A DNA stretch of 64,000 nt from Diphasiastrum complanatum (Eukaryota; Streptophyta; Lycopodiopsida; Lycopodiales; Lycopodiaceae), in the NCBI GenBank assembly GCA_029204225.1, contig CM055093.1:205001-269000 (forward strand), given 5' to 3'. The notes beneath the pieces are model-generated. The model did not search any database, had not been told where the DNA came from, and was given only the letters and a program-made list of their open reading frames with translations. Within the stretch, counting starts at the first letter, position 1; the number at the start of each line of letters is the position of its first letter. Below, one piece after another: positions 31,503 through 42,113 of this stretch. The translations under genes were made by a program, and so were the position numbers.

Positions 31503-32299
31503 CCCAAAAATGGAGCAAGAAGAGCCAATGGCATTCTTGATCTTGTTCATAGTGATCTACATGGACCAATACAAACTAGGTCCATTAGTGATTGTTACTA
31601 TTTCATCACATTCATTGATGACTATAGTAGACATATCTGGATTTATTTCATAAGCAAGAAATCTAATGTTTTTGCCAAGTTTAGAGAGTTCAAGGCTCTA
31701 GTTGAAAAACAAACAGGTTGTTATATTAAGACCCTCAGATCAGATGGTGGCGGTGAGTATTTTTCAACAGAGTTTATAAATTTCTGCAAGGATCAGGGGA
31801 TCAAGAGACAAACCACTACACCCTATTCACCACAATAGAACGGAGTTGCAGAACGGAAAAACAGATCCATTGTGGAGATGGCTAGGACAATGTTTAAGAG
31901 CAAGGGTTTGCCAAATACTTTTTGGACAGAAGCATGCATCACAGCTACTCATATCTTGAATCGGTGTCCTATGAAGTCCGTGGAGGGTAAGACACCTTAC
32001 GAAGCTTTTACTGGAAAGAAACCTAATGTTTCTCATTTACGAATATTTGGTTGTGATGCTTACGCTCATGTACCTGATGAAAAACGAAAGAAGCTGGATG
32101 CAAAAGCTGTTAAGTGTATTTTCCTTGGATATGATGAAAGAGCCAAGGCATACAGGATGTATGACACAGATGCACAAAAAATCATGATTTTCAAAGATGC
32201 TACTTTTGATGAGATGGGTCAAAATGACCAAATAAAATTGACATTTGATCCCTTTGATGATAAAGCTAAAATGCAAGTCAAGAAACAAGTTGGTGTCGA
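31501..32299 (+). pseudogene. Copia integrase
   Basis: After the GA tract the reading frame shifts. HSDLHGPI, then DDYSRHIWIYFI, RSDGGGEY and NGVAERKNR mark the DDE core. TAG at 31836-31838 falls where Copia integrases have Gln (SPQQNG). The conserved C-terminal block HLRIFGCDAYAHVP is intact. Integrase inserts the cDNA copy in the nucleus. Confidence 0.86.
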
Positions 32300-33300
32300 T
32301 ATGGAAGAGCCAATGGAAAAAGACAAGGTCAACAATGAGATTCCTAGGAGAGTGCCTAAGTGGTACTTGTCAGTAACAAGTGATGCTAATAAGGGAGATA
32401 CTTCCGAATCAAGTGAGCAGGGAGAGCTTAGAAGATCAAGTAGAAATCGAAAACCTCCTGCAAGATTAGAGATGAATCTAGCCCTAATGGGTTCTGTGCT
32501 CAAGGCTCAGGAACCAAAAACTTTTGATAAAGCAAAGGAGCACAAGGAGTGGCGTGAAGCTATCGAAACAGAAATGGAAGCTATATCAAAAAATAGGACG
32601 TGGAACTTGGTTGAGCTACCTGATGGTAAGACGCCTATCACTTGCAAATGGATATACAAGATCATATATGGAGCTGATGGACAACTCAACAAGTATAAAG
32701 CATGGTTGGTTGCGGGAGGATTTGAGCAGCAGGAAGGTATTGATTTTGAAGAAACCTTCGCACCTGTAGCTAAGATGGTAACTATATGTTCTATCATTGC
32801 TATTTCTGCTTTCTATGGTTGGAAGATCTAGCAAATGGACGTTACATCTGCTTTTCTTAATGGAGTGCTGGATGAAGAGGTGTACTTAGTACAACTTCAA
32901 GGATTTGTTGAGTTAGGGAGAGAGCATCTCGTTTGTAAGCTCAACAAAGCCATTTATGGATTGAAGCAAGCACCACGGGCGTGGTACTCTTGCATTGATG
33001 AACACTTCAAGCGAAGGGGAATAATAATGAGTGATGCTGATCCTAATCTTTACATTCTAAGGCAAGATTCAGATATAGTGTTCATTATGTTGTACGTAGA
33101 TGATTTGATTATTACAGAAAGTAATGAGAGCTTAATTGATGAAATAAAATCAGATATTTCCAAAGCTTTTGACATGAGTGATCTATGATTGATGCACTAT
33201 TGTCTTGGCATTGAAGTATGGCAAAAGGAAGACATGGTCTTTCTTACACAAAGCAAATATACATGAGATTTGCTTTATAAGTTCAATATGCAAGATTGTA
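32300..33300 (+). pseudogene. Copia reverse transcriptase
   Basis: Shows [53 protein letters not shown] and the intact catalytic box MLYVDDLII. Stops lie at 32829-32831, 33186-33188 and 33264-33266. The enzyme copies element RNA into cDNA in virus-like particles; these stops prevent a complete product. Confidence 0.88.
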
Positions 33301-34055
33301 AGCCTTTGAGTATACCTATGGATGTCAACATGAAGCTTATTGCATATGATGAATCTGAGAAAGTGGATGCTTATTTGTATAGACAACTGGTGGGTAGTTT
33401 GATTTATTTGACACACAGACGACCTGATATTTCTTATGTTGTTGGTGTTGTTAGTCAATTTATGCAAGATCCTAGTCAAGCACACTAGAAGTCTGCTAAA
33501 CGTATTCTCAGATACATTTGAGGGACATTGAATTTTGGTTTGAAGTATGATCAGCCTGAAACACCGATGTTGGTAGGTTATACAGATGCCGATTGGGCAG
33601 GTAATATTGATGACAAAATATCTACAAGTGGTCATACATTCAGTTATGGTACAACTGCAATTTCATGGAACAGCAAAAAGCAACCTACAATAGCCTTATC
33701 ATCGACGGAAGCTGAATATCGAGCACTCAGCAATGCTACACAAGAAGCGGTATGGTTACGAAGATTGCTTGTGGATTTACGTCAACCACAGGTGGATGCG
33801 ACTACTATATCTTGCGATAATCAAAGTTGCATTCACCTTGCCAAAAATCCAGTTTTACATGCTCGAACCAAGCACATCAAAATACACTACCATTGTGTTC
33901 GAGAAAAAATTCTTGATGGAGCCATTGATCTTGTTTTTTGTAAATCTGAAGATCAAAAGGCAGATATTTTTACTAAGTCATTAGGTAGATATAAATTTGA
34001 GAGGTTTCGTACTCTATTAGGGATAGAAAAATGTAATTTTATCATTGAGGGAGAG
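33301..34055 (+). pseudogene. Copia RNase H
   Basis: Blocks LVGSLIYLTHRRPDISY, GYTDADWAG, LSSTEAEYRAL, CDNQSCIHLAKNPV and DIFTKSLG are all present. Stops lie at 33486-33488 and 33519-33521; downstream of them a long intact frame ends in TTAGAAATC just past the start of the 3' LTR. Confidence 0.88.
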
Positions 34056-34315
34056 TGTTAGAAATCAATGATAAACTGCATTGTTACTCTTTACGATGCA
34101 CATTAATGTTGACAGCTGTGATCAGCTGTCAATAGCCGTAGGCTAGTCTATTAGTCTACTCGTAGGTTTTCTCTCTCTATCAGGGTTCAGGGTTTATTTG
34201 TACATTTTACATTCTGTATGAGTTAGTGTGATAGAGTGACAGTACATGTTCTTTTTCCGCCTTCTTGTGGTGATTGCTTATGGTGAATGCTTGATGTTGC
34301 ATATCTAATTCTTGA
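34056..34315 (+). repeat. Copia 3' LTR
   Basis: Starts tgttagaaatc after the polypurine tract and ends attcttga, where it merges with the right 28-bp repeat. The final CA seen in the 5' copy is not separable here. Confidence 0.85.
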
Positions 34316-34832
34316 TGCTTAACTTTCATTAACGAGGTTCCCTTTGAAGTGTACTGTTTTTTGTTTAAACCTTTGGTTAAACTTCAACTATTTCAAATAT
34401 GAATGGTATGATGGGTTTAGTTATATGACTCGAATTAGAACTGTTTGTTAAATTAGTGTATATATACTTATTTGTGGATGGTAATGCCTTGACAATTTGA
34501 AATTGACAGTGCAATAAACATTTTTCTAAGTTGTTACTTAGAAAAACATACACACACATGCTTTTATAACCTATGTTGAATCAAATTATAGATTGAAAGT
34601 GGAATTAATCATGAAAAATTAATTAATAATAATCAAGTTTTTATTTTCCTAATTTTTCTAAGTATATTCTATGATCCTATCTTTGGAGATTGTTTTGTCA
34701 TTATTCTCATTTGTTATTTCGCATAAAACAGGTTCTTCACTTGAATGCTTATGGTCAACTTACTAAATATCAGGAAAAAAATTTGGTTGCACAAGACACA
34801 CTAGAAAGTAAAAATCCCAAAACAACATGGTT
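34316..34832. other. CACTA interior, middle part
   Basis: AT-rich sequence resuming after the Copia insertion, beginning with the second 28-bp repeat. A short frame just before the next feature (AYGQLTKYQEKNLVAQ) may belong to the same broken CACTA protein. Confidence 0.45.
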
Positions 34833-35000
34833 TTAGATTGTAGGCCTATTGGAGAGGGCTATTATTTGATCAAGGTTGATGAAGTATTTAAACCGAAAGA
34901 AAGACTTCCAAAATATAATGAAGAGTGTACTACATTAGAACATGTTTGTGGCTTATTTGTTCCATGGCCTAAGACATGGTTTTTAAAATCGAGTGTTTAA
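34833..35000 (+). pseudogene. CACTA protein fragment (DUF8039-like domain)
   Basis: Reads IGEGYYLIKVDEVF, ERLPKYNEE and VCGLFVPWPKTWF before TAA. The pattern of an upstream VA-(G)-T stretch, then Gly-Tyr-Tyr, Val-Asp, Leu-Pro and finally Trp-Pro matches the conserved C-terminal domain of plant CACTA ORFs. The upstream part is in another frame, so it is a relic. Its function in transposition is unknown. Confidence 0.55.
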
Positions 35001-35329
35001 TTATAATGATTTGAAATGACATATTTTATCTCGATGTTATTCATTAATTAACATTTAAACTATTTCTGTGATGTTGACATAAGTGTGTAAATAATGACAA
35101 TCATAAAGAGAGTGAAAAATTTCTCTCATTTTAAATAATTTCTAAGTTGGACGTGAAAGTAATTATCTTCATTGTTGTTTTCATATGTTATGGCTAAAGA
35201 ATTTATTATAAGTTCAAATGATGGCTTTGTCCACCCATTTAACATTCTTGCATACATCATACATGCATCATACATCATAGAAAGAGTACTTTGAAACAAT
35301 ACACCCTTCCTTAGTGATAGACTTTGCCC

Positions 35330-35636
35330 AGTTTGCTAGCTGGAAGAAGAAATTGTGTAGCACTTGTTCCTTCATTGTCAAAGATCTCTATGGCTAGAGC
35401 TTCAGCATCACCTTCGTCATTGGGGCTTCTCCATTCCTATTCAGATTGACTCCATTTTGTTGGGCGACACTACACTCATTGGTCGCTCTCATCTTACATT
35501 TTGGCATGTCTGCAGGCTAGCGGTATTATGGAAGATCTGGACAGTCCGGAATCAGCAGGTTTTTGAGGGTTCAGCCTTCTCCGTTACGGCTATTACATGT
35601 CTCCGTTTTGCTACTTTTAGTATGCATGCTGCTTAG
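35330..35636 (+). pseudogene. LINE ORF2 C-terminal fragment (zf-RVT region)
   Basis: Reads LHCQRSLWLELQHHL, then LTFWHVCRLAVLWKIWTVRN and QQVFEG. This is the tail of plant non-LTR reverse-transcriptase proteins: a His-Cys segment, a Trp-rich region, then WxxWxxRNxxxFE. The RT and endonuclease are absent, as expected for 5' truncation. A poly(A)-like aaaaaaa follows near 35735. Confidence 0.72.
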
Positions 35637-35939
35637 TTTTTTAGGAATGCCTCCCTGTGCGGAGTGCGATACTTGTATAGCTCGCCTTTTTGGGACAAGT
35701 TTTTGAACTTACAATGAACTTTTAAGGGCAATAGATAAAAAAAATCATTCTATAATATTTAAATGTTTGTAAAAAGGCCAGAAAAATGATTGAATGTGGG
35801 CATAAAGAGAGAATCACAATTGGCCACTCTTTTATTCTTATGCATCTCATGACAAAGGTGGCAAAGAGTTGTTATCTTTAAATAAAAAATTATGAATGGT
35901 ATAAACAATGGTTTTGTTTTTATTGGTTTTTTGTACACC

Positions 35940-36698
35940 ACACAAAAGGACGACAAATAATTGCCAATCTTTTGATTTTTTTATTGTCAATCCACAAAGG
36001 AGTTCTTAGTCACTCGATTATTTTTTACAAACCTTATTTAAAAGGGCATTAAAAAATGGTAGTGTAAGGGTGATGTTTGGATGTTCTTACAAAGAGACAA
36101 AATGAGAAGCATAAACTGCCTTTTAAACTGCAATAAAATATTAACGGGTGGCCAAAATTGCTCTTTAAATAACATGTTTGTAAAGTATTAAAAAATGACA
36201 CTTTTATGCTTTTTTCAATAACTAAATATTGGGCATAACAGTCAGCCCCATTTTTTGTTTTTTGACAAAAATGCACAATGACAAGTATAGACCGCCCTTT
36301 AAACCGCCATTAAATTTAGTTTAAAGGGTGGCTCTATTTTTTTTTTAAAAGTTGTGTGAGTGAATAAAGGGCGGCCAAAAGACACCCTTTAACTTTTTAT
36401 AGTTGTTAATAATGTTCATAAAATTTTTCTAAAAGCCACCCTTTAAGCAAATTTATAACACGACCAAAAATCGCCATTTGATTCCCCCCCCCCCCCTTAA
36501 AACTATGCATATAAGGCAGCTACAAGCGCCCTTTAACAAAGTTTATATGGCAACCAAAAGTCGCCCTCAAAGCAATGGTTTAAAGGGCAGTGTTGAAAAG
36601 GCGGCCAACGGATTAAAGGGCGGATACCAAAAATGGCCTTTTAAACTGATCTAAATGGCGGTTTTTGGCTGCCGTTTCTACGCACTTTTCTTGTAGTG
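35940..36698. repeat. Right subterminal array and terminus of the CACTA element
   Basis: Degenerate units rich in ccgccctttaaa and its complement aaagggcggc, spaced 40-70 bp, lead to the terminal ttttcttgtagtg. The unit wording differs from the left array, where aaaggacggc dominates. Confidence 0.75.
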
Positions 36699-36701
36699 GT
36701 G

Positions 36702-36810
36702 GGAGCTGAAGCTTTCATCTTCTTAGATGGATGCAGTGGATATTTCCTGGTCCAAATAGCTCCAGAAGATAGGCACAAAGCAGCATTCGCCACATAAGAT
36801 GGCATTTATG
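36702..36810 (+). pseudogene. Gypsy reverse transcriptase fragment, left part
   Basis: Encodes GAEAFIFLDGCSGYFLVQIA and DRHKAAFAT, the Ty3/Gypsy RT palm segment. It stops where a later LTR element inserted and resumes after it at 42767. One TAA interrupts it at the Ala-Thr junction. Confidence 0.85.
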
Positions 36811-37450
36811 TGAAAATTGTCAACATTTCCTAGCTAGTTTGAGGCCTAAATTGGCAATTTTTGTACATAGTTTTGGATCTAACCTTTCACACGTGTGAAA
36901 GAGACCTAGATATTTTTATTTTAGTATATATTTCATATTGAAGAAGTCTCAAACTTCAAGACCTTTGAAATGACACCAAAATCATGTTATTTGGACATAT
37001 AGGCCAAAATTGGCTATTTTAGGCTACTGGTGTCCTAAAATTGGGTCCTAAGTTATAGAGAGAGGAGAGAGAGTCATCTCTCTCGCCTATATTAGGCTGA
37101 AATTTGTGGAGAACAGGTAGGAGAAACTTTTGTATTGTTGAGAGAGATCAATAGATCATTGTCACAGTTTCTTCCTCCATTGAGAGCATTGCTTTGTGTA
37201 TTGTCTTCAAACTTTTGTGTATGATCTTAAGAGGTTTTCAAAAGTGGTAGGCTGCTGTTGTAGGGCTGGTATGCTATTTTTTTTGGCTGCCATCAGTACC
37301 TTTTATTAGTTTCTTTTGTCTCTTGAATGCTTTGTCAAGTGCATGTGTATCAAAGGTAGCATTAGGATGCTTTGCCATTTATAGCTTTTGTAGCTTGTTG
37401 TGCCGAGTATTTTGGGAGTTTGGATCCATTCAAGATCCAGTTTTTTCACA
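36811..37450 (+). repeat. 5' LTR of the gag-protease element
   Basis: A 640-bp LTR running from tgaaaattgtcaac to cagttttttcaca. It is very similar to the copy at 42114-42766. The boundary was set by the primer site on one side and the 6-bp flank on the other. Confidence 0.9.
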
Positions 37451-37462
37451 TGGTATCAGAGC
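37451..37462 (+). other. Primer-binding site (initiator tRNA-Met)
   Basis: tggtatcagagc directly abuts the 5' LTR, the usual plant Copia/Gypsy priming site. Confidence 0.92.
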
Positions 37463-38597
37463 TAGTTGTCTACTAATTTTAGTAAGGTTTCCATTTATGG
37501 TGATATTTGAATATTTGATCAACTTCTAGCATGATTATGCATTGTACTGTTGATCAAATCTTACTAACCTTTGTTTTGTGAGTTGAACTTGTGGATCAAA
37601 AGCATATTTCAGGTCTATTAAAGATCAGAGGCTGAGAAGGAGCTATTTTGGATCAGATCATAACACCCAATCATTTGTTGATTGTGAGGCTTGTGCATAT
37701 TCAATACTAACAATGTTCTATTCAATCTATTGTTGACAATCTCCACTTCTGTGGATGAATACTCTCATTTGTCGATGAACACTCTCCTTAAGTGGATGAA
37801 CCTTCTCCTTAAGTGGATGACAAATACTCTTTGAGTTATTTTGTAATTCTCCAAAAGGTTGAGTAAAGCTCCCACTTGGATGAAATATTCCCTTTTGGGT
37901 GAACAGATTGTCAACAATCTTTTGCATAAATTTTGGTGTACTTTGTTGAGCATGTAAGTAACTCTCCTTATGTAGTTTGATTGCAGCATTTGCTGAAATG
38001 TTTTAGCCATTATAAAAATGTGTTTTCAGGTTCTTAACAGTTTGAGGAACATTCTCATGTGAAGTGATCTTAGATCTACATCTAAACACCAAGATTTGAC
38101 AAGCTAGTGAAGCTAGTCTTGTGACTCACTAAGTGTGTTCTTTCATTTACCTCTAAAGCTTGTACTTATCATTTGCTAGAGTTTATAAACTTTTAAAAGT
38201 GTGGTTTACATGTGGTTTTACAGGTTGAATCAATATCTTAGTGTGTTGATCAAGTTTGTTCAATTCTAGGTATTCTTGGCAACCTAGTCTTGTGTATTTT
38301 CTAAGAATGCAAGTAACTCTTCACATCATAACTTGATTTGGTTACTTGCTGGAAAGTTTGAGAGCTTAAGCAAGAGTGTTTTCAGGTTGGTTTGAGTTTG
38401 TAATCCATTCTTAGTGTGTGCAAAGTGTTGCATGTGTTTCAATCTTCCTTTCTATGCTTGGAAACCAGCCAGGTTCAAGATAGAAGTGTCTTAGGGTCCT
38501 AGATCTTTTGAGATCTCCTTATCTATCATTTGTTGAGAGAAAAGTGAGTGCTAAGTGCATTAGGACAGAGCCTAAAAGTTGAAGAATCATTATATTC
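37463..38597 (+). other. Long untranslated leader of the gag-protease element
   Basis: About 1.1 kb before the gag ATG. It contains several diverged repeats: gtggatga units at 37751-37815, and longer ones that each contain a gtgt-ttt-cagg-tt junction (near 38025, 38215, 38380). It probably holds packaging or translation signals, but none is identifiable. Confidence 0.5.
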
Positions 38598-40490
38598 ATG
38601 GCTTCCAATGGTGGGATCATGTTAGAAACTAATGATAGGTTGAGTTCATCAAACTACTCTACTTGGAAAGTGAGGATGGAGTCCTTACTTGAGTTGAATG
38701 AACTCATGGACATAGTTGCAGGAACCGAACAGAGACCACCCATAGTTCAAGAGCAACATAGGTTTGATCAAAAGGCTAAAAGGGCTCTTCATATCATTAA
38801 AATGAATGTTAACAATGAACTTCTCAAGGAAGTTGGTAAAAGTCAAATTGCAAGTGAGGCATGGAATGCCTTGAAGAAGCTCTTTGAATCAAAGTCCACA
38901 TCTAGGGTATTGACCCTAAGGAGGCAAATATTTTCTAGTAGACAAAGAGAGGGAGAAAGTGCTCATGCATTTGTCTTGAGGGTTAAGTCCTTAAGTGATG
39001 ATCTAGCATGCATTGATGAAAATATAAAAGATGGTGAAATAGTCCAGGTTATGTTGAATGGTTTGCTAGATGAACATACTAACCTTGTGCAAAGTTTTCC
39101 CATTCAAAGAGTCTTGCCAAGTGTGGCTGACTTGCAAGAAATCTTATTGGCTGAAGAACATAGGTTGCAATCAAAGCTTGATGGTGCATCCTTGCAAGGT
39201 GGAGGTGAAGAGGCTTTCTTCACAAAAGGCAAAGTCAAAGGCAAAGGTAAAGGCAAAGGGAAATGGTCCAAAGGTGGTAACTCGAATCATGATGATCACT
39301 CTTCCTCCTCCTCTTCTACTCTTTTTAGAAAGAAAGAAAAGTCAAAGTTCAAGTGCTTTTATTGTGGCATAAAAGGTCATTTTGCAAATGAATGTCATAA
39401 GAAGCAAAGTAATGAAGGTAGCAAGCAAAACAACTTTTGTACTTATAATGAGGATCTAGATTCCTGTGATTCTCTCATGGTGTGTTCTTCAAGTCTAATG
39501 TCAAGTAGAAGTGACAAGGATTCATGGTGGATAGATAGTGGATCTAGTTCACACATGACTAGTCACAAGGAGTTCTTTACTTCTTTGATCTCTTATGTTG
39601 GAACCAAGAAAGTGGTTCACATGCCAAATGGTGGTGAGTGTATGATCAAAGGTATTGGCTCAATTCCTATTTGCCTTTCTACTAATAGGAATGCAAGGCT
39701 TGACGATGTTCTTTACATTCCTTCACTTTCAAGGAATTTGCTAAGTGTTGGTCAAATGTTAAAGAAAGGGTACAAGACAAAGTTTGTTGGAGATGTTTGC
39801 TTCATTACTAAGGGAGATGTCTTGATTGCTAGGGGCAATAGACAAGGTAGACTTTACAAGCTTGATGCATTTGTTATGTCTAACAAGAGGTATGAAATGG
39901 ATGTTGGTGGTTCTCTCAACTTTCAAAAGTCAATTCCTAGCATCAATAAGATTGGTATATATTATGCAAAGTCTAAAGAGCTTCCTTATGCTAGATCTAG
40001 GTTGAGATCTAATGAACTTCTTGGAGATAGTTATTGTTGTGCTGACTTGGCAACATTTGGTGAATCTATGATCAATGTTTTGGATCCATTGGATCGTGAA
40101 GATGGACTAGTGCTACCTACTAGTCAAATGGAGTCATGTGGTGCTAAATTAGTATCATGTTTGAACTCTTCTACTCATAGATTTTCAAGTCTTGGTGGCT
40201 CTTCAATGGAACTACATGGCAAGTGCAAAAATGGAAAAGGTAAGAAGAGAGCTAACCGCATCAATAAAGGTGATGAAAACTTGTCTTTGGAAATGGTTGT
40301 TGCCAATGACTTATTTACTCATTTGGAAAAAGATGGTGCTTTGAGCATGTTTGAAGAAAAAAGTTCTTTTGCATCTTTATGTGATGAGTCCAAGAAAGTC
40401 ATTTGTGCAACAAGTGGTGTCACATGTATTCATATAGAAAGTAGATCAAAAGGTTCTATCATGAGACTTGGTGAGGAAGATCTCAAGTGA
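38598..40490 (+). CDS. Gag-protease protein with non-canonical C-terminus (630 aa)
   Basis: An intact frame. Residues 1-190 are a Copia-type (UBN2-like) gag with NYSTWKVRM, EAWNALKKLFESKS and VLRVKSLSDDLACIDENI. A Lys/Gly-rich basic stretch follows (about 205-225). The zinc knuckle CFYCGIKGHFANEC is complete (C253, C256, H261, C266). The aspartic protease motif WWIDSGSSSHM is near 310-320, and its C-terminal part ends near 430 (ARGNRQGRLYKLDA). The last 200 residues do not resemble integrase. They include DREDGLVLPTSQMESCGAK, a wording repeated downstream in the sister copy. The protein could form particles and mature itself, but needs another element's polymerase and integrase. Confidence 0.85.
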   Translation: MASNGGIMLETNDRLSSSNYSTWKVRMESLLELNELMDIVAGTEQRPPIVQEQHRFDQKAKRALHIIKMNVNNELLKEVGKSQIASEAWNALKKLFESKSTSRVLTLRRQIFSSRQREGESAHAFVLRVKSLSDDLACIDENIKDGEIVQVMLNGLLDEHTNLVQSFPIQRVLPSVADLQEILLAEEHRLQSKLDGASLQGGGEEAFFTKGKVKGKGKGKGKWSKGGNSNHDDHSSSSSSTLFRKKEKSKFKCFYCGIKGHFANECHKKQSNEGSKQNNFCTYNEDLDSCDSLMVCSSSLMSSRSDKDSWWIDSGSSSHMTSHKEFFTSLISYVGTKKVVHMPNGGECMIKGIGSIPICLSTNRNARLDDVLYIPSLSRNLLSVGQMLKKGYKTKFVGDVCFITKGDVLIARGNRQGRLYKLDAFVMSNKRYEMDVGGSLNFQKSIPSINKIGIYYAKSKELPYARSRLRSNELLGDSYCCADLATFGESMINVLDPLDREDGLVLPTSQMESCGAKLVSCLNSSTHRFSSLGGSSMELHGKCKNGKGKKRANRINKGDENLSLEMVVANDLFTHLEKDGALSMFEEKSSFASLCDESKKVICATSGVTCIHIESRSKGSIMRLGEEDLK

Positions 40491-41544
40491 AAAGAGAGAG
40501 ATGAATGTGAAGTGTTCAAAGTAGGATGTACCTTGAATGATGCTTTTGTGAATGATAGTGAGGGTTCATTATCATTACCTATATCATTGATTAGAAGTCT
40601 AGGTTTGACAAAAAAAATTACTTCAATCATTCTTATGTTGAATGTACTATGTGTTCTTTTCATGGCTTCTAGAGGGAGTCTTGTGAAGGAAAGGGCAAAG
40701 GAAGAGTGTCTCTTGAGAAGATACAAGGCATAGATCTTAAATCTCTTCATCAACTCAAAGGATGTTATGATCGTGATGGAGTGTTCATGCATGATCAAGA
40801 TGGCAAAAGGTTGGATGAAGAAGACTACATGGAGCAACTCAAGTGGCAATTTCTTCAAGGCAAGGAAAATCTCATTAGTGAGCTCATTGAGGTTTGGTTT
40901 GAACTCAAATGGGCTAGTTTGATTAGGTTTGATACCCAGCTTCATCTACTCTACTTCATGTTGGATAGAATTGTAGAAATCTATCTTTGGGTTTATGATG
41001 GTGACAATGTTTTCACTAACTATAGTGAAAGGCTGAAATCAAGCAATGATGAGATCTTGTGGGATGTTAATCATGTGTTTGAGAGGGAGTATCTCTAGAG
41101 GTTCAGATCTGAAGATGTTTATAAATGCAAACTCCTTGATATTTTATTGGAAGATCAAGATGTTGATCTTGAATTGCTTCATCAACACCAAGAGGCAAGT
41201 AGCAATTGGAAGCTAGTCAAAAGCATCAAAGGGGAGCCACATGGGCAAAGCATTTTGGAATTGTTTTTATAGGTTCTTGAAAGTTCAAGTAAGGTTCTTG
41301 GAGCAACAAGGAAGTGTCCTTTTACTCTACCTTACTTGTTTAATCTCATGTATGGACATTGTCATGTCAATGTGCTGGAATTGTCAAAATTCAATGAAAC
41401 TAGTTCCATATTTTTGTATCCTTTGGATCTTGGAGATGGAATAGTTATCATTGCTCATTTTTATGATCAAGTACATGCATTCATTCAAATCTTGAAAGAT
41501 ATTGAAGTGGTCAATATGAGCAAAGTTCAAGATCTAGCATCCTA
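40491..41544 (+). CDS. Unrecognised downstream module of the gag-protease element
   Basis: Homology with 46420-47480 shows this was coding. Shared strings are EKIQGIDLKSLHQLKG, HDQDGKRLDEEDYMEQ, IRFDTQLHLLY and SSNDEILWDVNHVFE. The best single frame starts at 40706 and ends at TAG 41096-41098, then continues beyond it as RFRSEDVYKCKLLDIL. Further frames give SSIFLYPLDLGDG (41397). I recognise no domain: it is acidic, Leu-rich and without a zinc or catalytic signature. It takes the place where integrase and RT would be. It may be captured host sequence or a lineage-specific retroelement protein. Confidence 0.5.
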
Positions 41545-42111
41545 GTGTTGGCAAATTGGCAAATTGTTGACAATGTAGGATCAGGGTTGTATGCAAATCT
41601 TATGGAGATACTTCAAGTATTTCAAGTTCAGGTTTTGCTCATTCAAATGGAGCAGAGAACACATTATTTTGGCATTCATTCACTCAAGGGCTCTCATGGA
41701 TTGGAGATCTACAATGGCAAGGTGGTGATGGAGGTTCATTCATGGAGATACATGGTGCGTTCACTATGGGCATAGTGGAATGTGGAGGAGGCATGCAAAC
41801 ACTTGTTGGTTACTTTCACTTACAGCGTGTTTGCTGTTGTTTTATAGAGAATTCAAAGGTGGATACATGGAGGAATCCTTTTATTATGATTCTATGTTCT
41901 TTTACATGTATCTTGTTCACCATTCTATGTAAAATTGATGTAAGAAATAGTGAAGCATCCTATATGGACGCTATTATTTATATCAATTATGTTGTACTTC
42001 ATATTGTACATATTAGAACACTTGAGAAGAGATCTATTATCATGATGGAGATCATTCTTAGGTTGGAGCAAAGTAGTGTTGTAAAACTAGCAAGTTAAGT
42101 TGAAGAGGGAG
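41545..42111 (+). other. 3' interior of the gag-protease element
   Basis: Contains words also found at 47700-48220 in the sister copy (gtaaaattgatgtaagaaatagtgaagcatcc, written here only as its idea: gtaaaattgatgtaag and gaagcatcc). A frame with GDGGSFMEIHG recurs there as GDGGSFMEFYGG. No complete protein was recognised. Confidence 0.55.
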
Positions 42112-42113
42112 TG

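Larger units (their letters stand above)
29505..34315 (+). mobile_element. Copia LTR retrotransposon, near full length
   Basis: Two LTRs of about 250 bp (29505-29753 and 34056-34315) are highly similar. The primer-binding site reads taatatcagagc, a variant of the initiator tRNA-Met site tggtatcagagc. A purine-rich attgagggagag precedes the 3' LTR. The interior has the Copia order gag, protease, integrase, reverse transcriptase, RNase H, broken by several stops. The flanking repeat is 28 bp, not 5 bp. Confidence 0.9.
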
